NCBI GenBank assembly: GCA_004357015.1
Contig: SMXE01000145.1
Coordinates: 1-6,266 of the forward strand
DNA: 6,266 nt
Origin: Caldithrix sp.
GTDB lineage: Bacteria > Zhuqueibacterota > Zhuqueibacteria > Oceanimicrobiales > Oceanimicrobiaceae
Direction of reading: 5' to 3'
The notes beneath the pieces were generated by a model. That model saw nothing but the letters and a program-made list of their open reading frames with translations. It was not told the DNA's origin and did not search any database. A program made the position numbers and the translations under genes. Positions 1 through 5,178 of the stretch are shown piece after piece (position 1 is the first letter of the stretch; every line of letters starts with the position of its first letter).

Positions 1-10
1 CCGCTCAAAG

Positions 11-120
11 GATGTCTATATATGTCCATTTATGTCCATTAATGGCTAAATATAGACATTAGTGTGTTTAAATGTCTACATATAGGAACTTATCAAATGG
101 CTAAATATAGCCATTTGATG
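11..120. repeat. Cluster of AATGKCTA / TAGMCATT half-site repeats
   Basis: An 8-base half-site, AATGTCTA or AATGGCTA, and its complement, TAGACATT or TAGCCATT, recur here. TATGTCCATT occurs twice in direct tandem (21-40). AATGGCTA-AATA-TAGACATT (41-60) is an inverted pair with one mismatch. AATGTCTACATATAGG (71-86) is a single site with a decayed partner. A perfect inverted pair follows at 92-119, and a further partial copy (AAATGTCT) lies near 168-175. The fixed 4-base spacer in the paired sites suggests binding by a dimeric protein, either as an operator array for a gene left of the window or as a recombination or replication site. The function is inference. Confidence 0.6.
92..119. repeat. 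Perfect 12-bp inverted repeat, 4-nt spacer
   Basis: ATCAAATGGCTA at 92-103 is followed by AATA and then TAGCCATTTGAT at 108-119, an exact reverse complement. It is the best-formed member of the half-site cluster to its left. It is not followed by a T-run on either strand, so it does not look like an intrinsic terminator. A dimer-binding operator or a recombinase core site is more plausible. Confidence 0.75.
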
Positions 121-236
121 TCAAACTCGCTTAAATATTTTGGGGCTGCAATAACATTTTCATTTCTAAATGTCTTTGATTATTCTCTCTTCTAATTTCA
201 TTTTAAGAACGATACCATATAGCAGTTGCCAGGCTT

Positions 237-427
237 TTAAATTCGGATTCCATCTACCGGTATGACAATCCAACTGCTACCACTGCAACCAGGGCAAATG
301 CCATTTCCGATTACAGCGTCGACACCAATTCTTTGCTATCGCTTGCGCTGCCAGGTTCTATAAGGGGACCATTGCAACGATTACAGTCTCCGTTTCCTTT
401 GCAGCTAAGCTTAGAAAGCCTTATCAT
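237..427 (-). pseudogene. Possible frame-broken Cys-rich zinc-finger-like mini-protein
   Basis: Reading leftwards from an ATG at 427-425, a 38-codon frame (stop at 313-311) contains CKGNGDCNRCNG near residues 9-20. A second frame, open across the end of the first and stopping at 239-237, contains IGNGICPGCSG. Both segments share the pattern GNGxCxxCxG, the spacing seen in DnaJ-type zinc-ribbon repeats and small Cys-rich proteins. Two matching motifs in order but in different frames are what a single frameshift in a protein of about 65 residues would leave. The second frame has no start codon of its own and an in-frame stop upstream of it. No strong Shine-Dalgarno precedes the ATG. The family is not identified. 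A chance match is possible, and a sequencing error is an alternative to a real pseudogene. Confidence 0.35.
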
Positions 428-461
428 TGACTACTCAAAGTCTACGCTCAACAACTCCACG

Positions 462-480
462 GAGGTCGTGTGCCGACCTC
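462..480. repeat. Short perfect hairpin, 7-bp stem
   Basis: GAGGTCG (462-468), loop TGTGC, then CGACCTC (474-480). It stands alone in non-coding DNA about 35 bases upstream of the possible Cys-rich mini-gene on the minus strand. Neither side has a T-run, so it is not a typical intrinsic terminator. Confidence 0.5.
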
Positions 481-547
481 ACCGCCATTGTCCACATTAC
501 CGGCGAAAAAGAACGATTCTGTTTTCAATGGATACTGTGCCCCACGC

Positions 548-581
548 CACTTAAAGTATATAGCAAACACGCATTTAAGTG
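548..581. repeat. Inverted repeat, 8-bp arms
   Basis: CACTTAAA (548-555) and TTTAAGTG (574-581) are exact reverse complements separated by 18 bases. The arms are AT-rich and no gene lies next to them. No function can be assigned. Confidence 0.4.
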
Positions 582-684
582 TCAAGCAAAAATCATGAGG
601 GTGTGCTGCCGTTTTTCTCCACCTTTGTGGGTACGAATCGAAACTTTTCTCAACCACTATAATTTAAGGGAAATTTGTCAGCTC

Positions 685-765
685 GCATAATTTATAGCTT
701 TTCTTCAGGTCAGGATCCTGCCCGGAGCTGGCCGAAAGGTGCGCTTCGTGGTTTATGAATTATGC
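685..765. repeat. 81-nt stem-loop / possible miniature element
   Basis: GCATAATTTATA (685-696) pairs with TATGAATTATGC (754-765) over 12 positions with one A/G difference that is tolerated as a G-U pair in RNA. The enclosed segment is more GC-rich and contains the perfect palindrome CAGGATCCTG (711-720). AT-rich inverted ends around a structured GC-rich core are compatible with a small non-autonomous element or a structured RNA. I see no flanking target duplication, so the element call is inference. Confidence 0.35.
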
Positions 766-846
766 AGATTAATGATCTGTTTGTGATTTACTAATATTTC
801 TCACTTCGTTTGTGCGTCAGATTTAGTTTGCTAAAAGACTCGTATT

Positions 847-859
847 ACCGCGAAGCGGT
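847..859. repeat. GCGAAGC-type mini-hairpin
   Basis: ACCGC-GAA-GCGGT forms a 5-bp stem with a GAA triloop. Its centre is GCGAAGC (850-856), a heptamer known to form an exceptionally stable single-stranded DNA mini-hairpin. It is the first of a run of structures extending to 1043. Confidence 0.6.
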
Positions 860-871
860 TAGACAATATAG

Positions 872-903
872 CCGAGGGTTCGGCGCGATAGCCGTACCCT
901 CGG
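872..903. repeat. Two-tier hairpin
   Basis: The outer arms CCGAGGGT (872-879) and ACCCTCGG (896-903) are perfectly complementary. After a single T/T mismatch (880 and 895), inner arms CGGC (881-884) and GCCG (891-894) pair around a 6-base loop. Nearly the whole 32-base segment is therefore base-paired. The same plan recurs at 1014-1043 with unrelated sequence. Confidence 0.7.
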
Positions 904-916
904 TTTCGAGAACATA

Positions 917-1008
917 GCAAACCAAACCCTGAAAGGGTTTCATAAACCATACCGCGTGATTTCATGACCAATTTTGTTGAACCCTTTCAGGGTTTATCGG
1001 AGGTTTGC
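917..1008. repeat. Nested inverted repeat containing two AAACCCT hairpins
   Basis: AAACCCT-GAA-AGGGTTT (924-940) is itself a hairpin. A near-identical unit in inverted orientation, AACCCT-TTC-AGGGTT, lies at 980-994. The two units can also pair with each other over 16 of 17 positions (924-940 with 979-995). Outside them, GCAAACC (917-923) matches GGTTTGC (1002-1008). The segment can therefore fold either as two small hairpins or as one long interrupted stem. There is no adjacent T-run, so simple termination is unlikely. Confidence 0.65.
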
Positions 1009-1013
1009 CTTTT

Positions 1014-1043
1014 CCCAGTGTTCGTCAGAAGACGACCACTGGG
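1014..1043. repeat. Two-tier hairpin
   Basis: Outer arms CCCAGTG (1014-1020) and CACTGGG (1037-1043) enclose one T/C mismatch (1021, 1036), then inner arms TCGTC (1022-1026) and GACGA (1031-1035) with loop AGAA. The architecture matches the hairpin at 872-903 although the stem sequence differs. It lies about 140 bases downstream of the coxE stop on the minus strand but lacks the U-run of an intrinsic terminator in that direction. Confidence 0.7.
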
Positions 1044-1179
1044 CTGTGTTGCGTAACGGCTTCGACGTGAAAAAAAATTGAAATACTATCCTATAATACT
1101 TATTTACAGTAGATTACGGCAATTTCGAGAAGTGAGAAATGTTAGTTATTTAGGAATCAATCATCTACGCGCCGGCCGT

Positions 1180-2349
1180 TCACCGCACCTTGCTCAACAC
1201 CGCCGCTACCTGCTCCAATGACGCCAGGTTGTGCACCGGCAAAAAATCGTCGATATAGGGCAGCACGGCTTTCATGCCGCGGGTGAGCGGTTCGTAGTCC
1301 TTGTAGCCCAGCAGCGGATTGAGCCAGATGAGGCGGTGGCAGTTGCGGGAGAGACGTTCCACTTCCTGTGCCAGCAACGGTATCTCGCCGCGGTCCCAGC
1401 CGTCGCTGATGATCAGCAGCATCGCGCCACTGCGCAGCACCCGCCGCGCCCAGACATAATTAAACTCTTTCAACGCTGCGCCAATGCGCGTGCCGCCGGC
1501 CCAGTCGTTCACCAGTTTTGAGACCGACGAGATCGCGTCGTCGATGTCGCGCTGGCGCAGGGTGCGCGTGATGCGCGTCAGTCGAGTGCCGAAGACGAAG
1601 GTCTCCACCCGGCGCTTGTCGCAGGACATGGCATGCATAAAGTGCAGCAACATGCGCGAATAGCGTTCCATGGAACCCGAAATATCGCAAAGAATGGTAA
1701 GGTTGCGCGGTCTCGTCTCAGGCGTGAGTTTCCTCAGGTGAATCATCTCGCCGTGGTAGCGCAGGTTGTGGCGCACGGTGCGGCGCAGGTCGAGGAGGCG
1801 GCCGCTGGTGTCACTGGTGAATCTGCGCGTGCGGCGCTCGGCAATTGACCACTGCATGTCCGCCAGCAGCCGCTTTGCCTGAACGACTTCCTCAACCGTG
1901 AATTGCGCGAAATCTTTCTTACGCAGCACCTCCGTCGCACTGTAAGTCAAAACCAGGTCGACAGCTTCCTTCTCTTTGTTCTCCCTTTGCGGGCGCTCTT
2001 TTTTTTGCCTGGAGTCGCCCTCGGATAGCGCCTGTTGCACCCGCAGCGATTTCTTCGTGTCCATCATCTGCGGCAGGTGCAGTTGCGGCAGGATCAGGCT
2101 CATGATTTCCGGCAAGCGCCCCGGCGCCCGCCAGAACAGGTGGAACGCCTGATCGAACAGCCCCATGTGCTCCCTGCGCGTGACAAAGATACTAAAAAAA
2201 GCGTGGTAGACGTCAGTACGGCTGCGTATGCCGATGATCTTGAGCGCGCGCAAAGCATCCATGATCTGGCCGGTCCCGATCTCAAACCCGGCCCGGCGCA
2301 AAACGCGGGCAAAAGAAATCAGGTGTTGTGTGAAGCGATTCGCTGTCAT
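1180..2349 (-). CDS. coxE: VWA domain protein, CoxE-like
   Basis: A protein of 389 residues of the VWA-containing CoxE family. These act in the cytoplasm with a MoxR-type AAA+ ATPase in maturing molybdenum hydroxylases of the CO dehydrogenase type. An N-terminal helical region is followed by a highly charged linker (about residues 108-130) and a C-terminal VWA domain. The metal-binding MIDAS residues are visible: DISGS at about 222-226, Thr in GGTRIG at about 287, and Asp in ISDGWD at about 316. The closing segment with IWLNPLLG and YIDDF is typical of the family. I start at the ATG at 2349-2347. A TTG at 2400 would add 17 residues, but neither start has a clear Shine-Dalgarno, and the added residues lie in an inverted-repeat region. 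It follows the AAA+ gene after 105 bases and is probably co-transcribed. Family confidence is high; the precise client is inferred. Confidence 0.92.
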   Translation of the reverse strand: MTANRFTQHLISFARVLRRAGFEIGTGQIMDALRALKIIGIRSRTDVYHAFFSIFVTRREHMGLFDQAFHLFWRAPGRLPEIMSLILPQLHLPQMMDTKKSLRVQQALSEGDSRQKKERPQRENKEKEAVDLVLTYSATEVLRKKDFAQFTVEEVVQAKRLLADMQWSIAERRTRRFTSDTSGRLLDLRRTVRHNLRYHGEMIHLRKLTPETRPRNLTILCDISGSMERYSRMLLHFMHAMSCDKRRVETFVFGTRLTRITRTLRQRDIDDAISSVSKLVNDWAGGTRIGAALKEFNYVWARRVLRSGAMLLIISDGWDRGEIPLLAQEVERLSRNCHRLIWLNPLLGYKDYEPLTRGMKAVLPYIDDFLPVHNLASLEQVAAVLSKVR

Positions 2350-2357
2350 CTGAAGAA

Positions 2358-2444
2358 TTTTGACAGGATTTAACAGGATGCGCTCTGGTTTGCATAACAA
2401 AAGTGAGTTTTGCTCATCTTACTTTATCCTGCAATCCTGTCAAA
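2358..2444. repeat. Inverted ATCCTGT-type repeats between coxE and the AAA+ gene
   Basis: The left copy (2358-2379) carries two TGACAGGAT/AACAGGAT units. The right copy (2426-2444) carries ATCCTG and AATCCTGTCAAA in the opposite orientation. The copies can pair, with a 12-base perfect block (AATCCTGTCAAA) plus a 6-base block. The resulting stem-loop spans most of the 105-base gap between the two genes and lies just upstream of the coxE ATG, so it could affect translation or RNA stability of the downstream gene. The motif resembles a dispersed intergenic repeat that I recall from other bacterial genomes. Confidence 0.55.
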
Positions 2445-2454
2445 GATATCGACA

Positions 2455-3360
2455 TTAAGAAAGCGCCTTGAGTTTTTCCACGATTTTAGCCGCTTGGTGG
2501 CCCTTCACTTTCACGATGTCGTCCTGGTATTTCAGCAGGGTGCCGAGGGTGTCGTCCACAGTCTCAGGATTCAGCTCAGTTTGGGAGAGGGTGACGAGCG
2601 CGGTTGACCAGTCGAGCGTCTCGGCCACGCCCGGCAGTTTGTACAAATCTATGGTGCGCAACTCTTGCACAAACGCAACGACTTCCCTGGCGATTTGATC
2701 GGCGATCTCCGGCACTTTCGCCATGACAATCTGGTACTCCTTGTCTGCCGATGGATAGTCGATCCAGAAGTAAAGGCAGCGCCGTTTGAGGGCATCGTGG
2801 ATTTCGCGGGTGCGGTTTGAGGTGATGATCACCACCGGCACATGCTTCGCTTTGATCGTGCCGATTTCAGGCACTGTCACCTGAAAGTCCGAAAGCAACT
2901 CCAGAAGAAATGCTTCGAACTCCTCATCGGCGCGATCGAGTTCATCGATGAGCAGCACCGGCGCTTTCTTCTTAGATGCGCTTACAGCCTGCAGCAGCGG
3001 CCGCTCGATCAAAAATTCCTTGCCGAAAATCTCGTGCAGAATCTGTTTCTCGTCGCGCCGACCCGCGGCTTCTAACATGCGGATGTGCAGCATCTGGCGG
3101 GCGTAATTCCACTCATAAACCGCAGTGTGGACGTCCAGGCCTTCATAGCACTGCAAGCGAATGAGCTCCGTGTCGAGGATTTTCGTAAGCACTTTCGCCA
3201 CTTCGGTCTTGCCAACGCCTGCTTCACCTTCCAGAAAAATCGGCCGGCCCATTTTCAAAGCCAGAAAAATGGTCGTGGCCAGGCTGCGCTCGGTGATGTA
3301 GTTTTTCGCTTCCAGGGCTTGCTGGACGTTTTCAATGGAATCTAATGCTACCATATTCAT
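2455..3360 (-). CDS. coxD: MoxR family AAA+ ATPase, CoxD-like
   Basis: A 301-residue AAA+ ATPase of the MoxR type, about the length of CoxD proteins. Visible motifs are Walker A GEAGVGKT (45-52), Walker B LLIDE (136-140), a sensor-1 region TSN (180-182), arginines in LKRRC (191-195) suitable as an arginine finger, and the GVAETLDW signature near 244-251 in the lid. Such ATPases work as ring-shaped remodelling chaperones with a VWA partner. In CO dehydrogenase clusters CoxD is implicated in building the active-site metal centre. The gene directly precedes coxE, which supports that pairing. The start at 3360-3358 has only a weak GAGA-like element upstream, and an ATG two codons later is an alternative. 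The name coxD rests on context; a general MoxR ATPase is the cautious description. Confidence 0.9.
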   Translation of the reverse strand: MNMVALDSIENVQQALEAKNYITERSLATTIFLALKMGRPIFLEGEAGVGKTEVAKVLTKILDTELIRLQCYEGLDVHTAVYEWNYARQMLHIRMLEAAGRRDEKQILHEIFGKEFLIERPLLQAVSASKKKAPVLLIDELDRADEEFEAFLLELLSDFQVTVPEIGTIKAKHVPVVIITSNRTREIHDALKRRCLYFWIDYPSADKEYQIVMAKVPEIADQIAREVVAFVQELRTIDLYKLPGVAETLDWSTALVTLSQTELNPETVDDTLGTLLKYQDDIVKVKGHQAAKIVEKLKALS

Positions 3361-3566
3361 TATTCATTTATCTCGCAATAAATACAATTCAAGTTACGTA
3401 TTTGGACATTCTCGTACAAATCAAAAAAAAAGCAAGCCAATCCCGCAAATGTTATCCCGGAATAGTTTCATGTCTGCAATTGTATTTTAGGGTAATTGAG
3501 ACTCAGGTTCAGAGTATCGAGTTCCGTCGCCGTGCCGCACATCCTACTAACATGTGGAGGTCTGTC
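3361..3566. promoter_or_regulatory. Divergent intergenic region
   Basis: These 206 AT-rich bases separate the starts of the leftward AAA+ gene and the rightward beta-barrel gene, so they should hold both promoters. I see no pair of elements close to consensus. A weak leftward candidate is TTGTAC, 17 bases, then TAACTT, read on the minus strand within about 3388-3419. An A-run lies at about 3424-3431. Specific promoter positions are not claimed. Confidence 0.4.
3555..3560 (+). promoter_or_regulatory. Shine-Dalgarno of the beta-barrel gene
   Basis: TGGAGG lies 6 bases before the ATG at 3567. It fixes the start against an open frame that extends upstream to 3345 and would add 74 residues before the signal peptide. 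Confidence 0.8.
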
Positions 3567-4133
3567 ATGAAAAAGGCATATCGGTTTTTGGTGGTGATTC
3601 CGGGACTTTTCCTCGCCAACTTCTGTTTTGCACAAAGCCTGGAGTTGCAACTGAGCGCAGATGCACTCATTCCTTCAGGGGACTTCACCGCATCTTCCGA
3701 CAGAGCTTTCGGTCCAACTTTACTTGCCGTTGTTGACCTGAATGACAATCTATCCCTAACGGCAAATCTTGGCTATTTGTTCTTCCAGGATGTAAACACT
3801 ACATTTTCTGTTGGAAACAATGCGCCTGTTACTCTCAAAGCCGAGACCCGCGCTATTCCGCTTTTGGCTGGGTTTCGTTACTACGCGAATCCCGCATCCG
3901 AAGTGAACCTCTATCTGGGCGGACAGGCTGGCATTTACGAGTTTGCAATTGATACAAATGACCCTGGCATCGCAGGGTTGACGGTCAAAGCGCAAGGCCA
4001 GGGCACCGAATTCGCCTACGGACCGGTATTGGGCGTCCGGCTGGCACGCCTTGACATCAGCGCCAGCTACATGATCCTTGACGGGTCGAACCTTTTAGGA
4101 TTTCGGGCTGGAATTAGCTTGTTGAAGTTTTAG
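3567..4133 (+). CDS. Small outer-membrane beta-barrel protein
   Basis: A 188-residue exported protein. Residues 1-22 form a Sec signal peptide: a Lys-Lys start, a hydrophobic core, and likely cleavage after Phe-Ala at 22. The Cys at 20 does not sit in a good lipobox. The mature part alternates polar and hydrophobic residues in strands joined by turns rich in Asp, Asn and Gly, with a segment resembling AIPLLAGFRYY (about 96-106), and it ends in Phe, as outer-membrane proteins recognised by the Bam machinery usually do. Size and pattern fit an eight-stranded OmpA/OmpW-like barrel domain without a periplasmic domain. It is on the opposite strand to all its neighbours, divergent from the AAA+ gene and convergent with coxM, so it is probably expressed independently. 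Ligand and role are unknown. Confidence 0.85.
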   Translation: MKKAYRFLVVIPGLFLANFCFAQSLELQLSADALIPSGDFTASSDRAFGPTLLAVVDLNDNLSLTANLGYLFFQDVNTTFSVGNNAPVTLKAETRAIPLLAGFRYYANPASEVNLYLGGQAGIYEFAIDTNDPGIAGLTVKAQGQGTEFAYGPVLGVRLARLDISASYMILDGSNLLGFRAGISLLKF

Positions 4134-4183
4134 AACAAGTCTTATCAACGCTATTCGAGACGGAAACTAATCCTGAGGCACAA

Positions 4184-4211
4184 GGTTCTTCTCTCTTTCA
4201 CCGCAAGAACC
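4184..4211. terminator. Weak hairpin in the convergent gap
   Basis: GGTTCTT (4184-4190) and AAGAACC (4205-4211) pair around a 14-base loop between the converging ends of the beta-barrel gene and coxM. The position suits a bidirectional terminator, but no T-run follows on either strand and the loop is large, so this is a tentative call. Confidence 0.25.
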
Positions 4212-4231
4212 ACCGATGACGAAAGGCGAGC

Positions 4232-5095
4232 TCACCTGGCCCGTTCCGCTGCACGCAACAGCGCCCGCTTCGCCAGCACCGAGCACAAGTGCGCCCGGTA
4301 ATTTGCGCTGGCGAAAAGGTCGCTGAGCAGGTCATTCGAGTCCGCGACTTTGGCGGTGGCATCTGAGATGGTTGACTCATCCGGCGAGTTGCCGGTTAGC
4401 GCAGTTTCGACGTCGGTCGCGCGAAATGCGGTTGCCGCGGCGCCGGTGACAGCAACGCGCGCCGCACTGCACTTACCGCCAGCGATGGTGAGCATAACCG
4501 CCACGCCAACCACTGCGAAACGGGAAGCCGGGTGCGGAAATTTTTCGTACGCCGCGCCCACTCCTTTGTCCAAGACCGGAAAGCTCACTTTCGTGATGAT
4601 TTCGCCGTCACTCAAAGCCGTCTCGAATAAGCCGGTGAAGAAGTCGTCAGCGGCGATGGACCGGCTGCCGGACTTGCCGGACACGTGAATCTCCGCCGCC
4701 AGAGCCAGCACAAGCGCAGGGTAGTCCGCTGCCGGGTCCGCATGCGCCAGGCTGCCACCGAGGGTGCCGCGATTGCGCACCAGCGGATCGCCGATCTGGC
4801 TCGCGGCCTCGGCCAGCACCCCGCAGCTATTCTTGACCTCATCTGAAAACTCAACGGTCCGGTGCGTCACAAATGCCCCGATTTCAAGGCGGTCGCCGTT
4901 CTTTTTAATACCGCTGAATTCACTGATACCGGAAACATCGATCAAAGTCGAAGGCGCGCTGAGACGGAATTTCATGGCCGGAATCAGGCTGTGGCCGCCT
5001 GCCAGCAGTTTCGCATCCTCGCCATGCTGCGACAGCAACGAGACTGCCTCCTGCACGGATCCGGCACGAACATATTCAAAATTATTTGGAATCAT
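4232..5095 (-). CDS. coxM: CO dehydrogenase-type medium subunit, FAD-binding
   Basis: A 287-residue FAD subunit of a molybdenum hydroxylase, almost the same length as Oligotropha CoxM (about 288). It passes electrons from the iron-sulfur subunit to FAD and on to a quinone or other acceptor. The two FAD pyrophosphate-binding motifs are present at the positions expected for CoxM: AGGHS at 32-36 and TLGGS at 111-115 (commonly TIGG). An N-terminal PCMH-type FAD domain is followed by the CO dehydrogenase flavoprotein C-terminal domain from about 180. The start at 5095-5093 has a good Shine-Dalgarno (AAGGAG, 8 bases away). It lies 83 bases downstream of coxL in the same direction and is very likely co-transcribed. 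Xanthine- or aldehyde-dehydrogenase FAD subunits are related, so the substrate cannot be read from this gene. Confidence 0.93.
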   Translation of the reverse strand: MIPNNFEYVRAGSVQEAVSLLSQHGEDAKLLAGGHSLIPAMKFRLSAPSTLIDVSGISEFSGIKKNGDRLEIGAFVTHRTVEFSDEVKNSCGVLAEAASQIGDPLVRNRGTLGGSLAHADPAADYPALVLALAAEIHVSGKSGSRSIAADDFFTGLFETALSDGEIITKVSFPVLDKGVGAAYEKFPHPASRFAVVGVAVMLTIAGGKCSAARVAVTGAAATAFRATDVETALTGNSPDESTISDATAKVADSNDLLSDLFASANYRAHLCSVLAKRALLRAAERAR

Positions 5096-5103
5096 TTTCT
5101 AAA

Positions 5104-5109
5104 CTCCTT
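5104..5109 (-). promoter_or_regulatory. Shine-Dalgarno of coxM
   Basis: Read on the minus strand, AAGGAG lies 8 bases before the coxM ATG. It is the clearest ribosome binding site among the minus-strand genes and confirms the chosen start. Confidence 0.8.
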
Positions 5110-5149
5110 GTTTGATTCAGATCGCTCGAATACAGAACCTGGATCTTCA

Positions 5150-5175
5150 AACATCGATTTTAGATCCTCGATGTT
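5150..5175. repeat. Hairpin between coxL and coxM
   Basis: AACATCGA (5150-5157) and TCGATGTT (5168-5175) are exact reverse complements with a 10-base loop, starting 4 bases after the coxL stop in the direction of transcription. No long T-run follows, so it more likely affects 3'-end protection or relative expression of the two subunits than full termination. The role is inference. Confidence 0.5.
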
Positions 5176-5178
5176 CGA

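Larger units (their letters stand above)
1..1179. other. Long, repeat-rich region with no intact gene
   Basis: About 1.2 kb without a coding region I can support. The open frames here are short (under 90 codons), overlap one another on both strands and show no recognisable domain or convincing ribosome binding site. The stretch is visibly richer in A and T than the genes to its right. It holds half-site repeats at the left end, one possible broken Cys-rich mini-gene, scattered inverted repeats and a dense stem-loop block just downstream of the coxE stop. I see no tRNA or rRNA. The region between about 582 and 684 and the AT-rich stretch 1070-1168 show nothing I can name. Confidence 0.7.

Noticed and set aside
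11..120. CRISPR-like array at the left edge
   Set aside because: The repeated units are about 8-10 bases, occur in both orientations and lack regular unique spacers of 25-40 bases; no cas gene is in view.
448..657. 69-codon minus-strand open frame
   Set aside because: No recognisable domain, no ribosome binding site, and it overlaps inverted repeats and plus-strand frames of similar length; expected by chance.
658..663. TATAAT, a perfect -10 box
   Set aside because: No -35-like element lies 16-18 bases upstream and no gene follows downstream on that strand.
333..690. Two overlapping plus-strand open frames
   Set aside because: Residue composition looks random, there are no domain motifs or ribosome binding site, and the frames cross unrelated hairpins.
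1056..1077. Hairpin plus A-run as the coxE terminator
   Set aside because: For minus-strand transcription the T-run comes before rather than after the hairpin, and the stem (ACG/CGT) is very short.
2350..2400. TTG start for coxE at 2400
   Set aside because: The additional 17 residues derive from repeat DNA and no Shine-Dalgarno precedes the TTG; the ATG at 2349 is preferred, though it too lacks a clear site.
3345..3566. Longer start for the beta-barrel gene
   Set aside because: It would place 74 residues before a clear signal peptide and would overlap the start of the AAA+ gene; the ATG at 3567 has a good Shine-Dalgarno.
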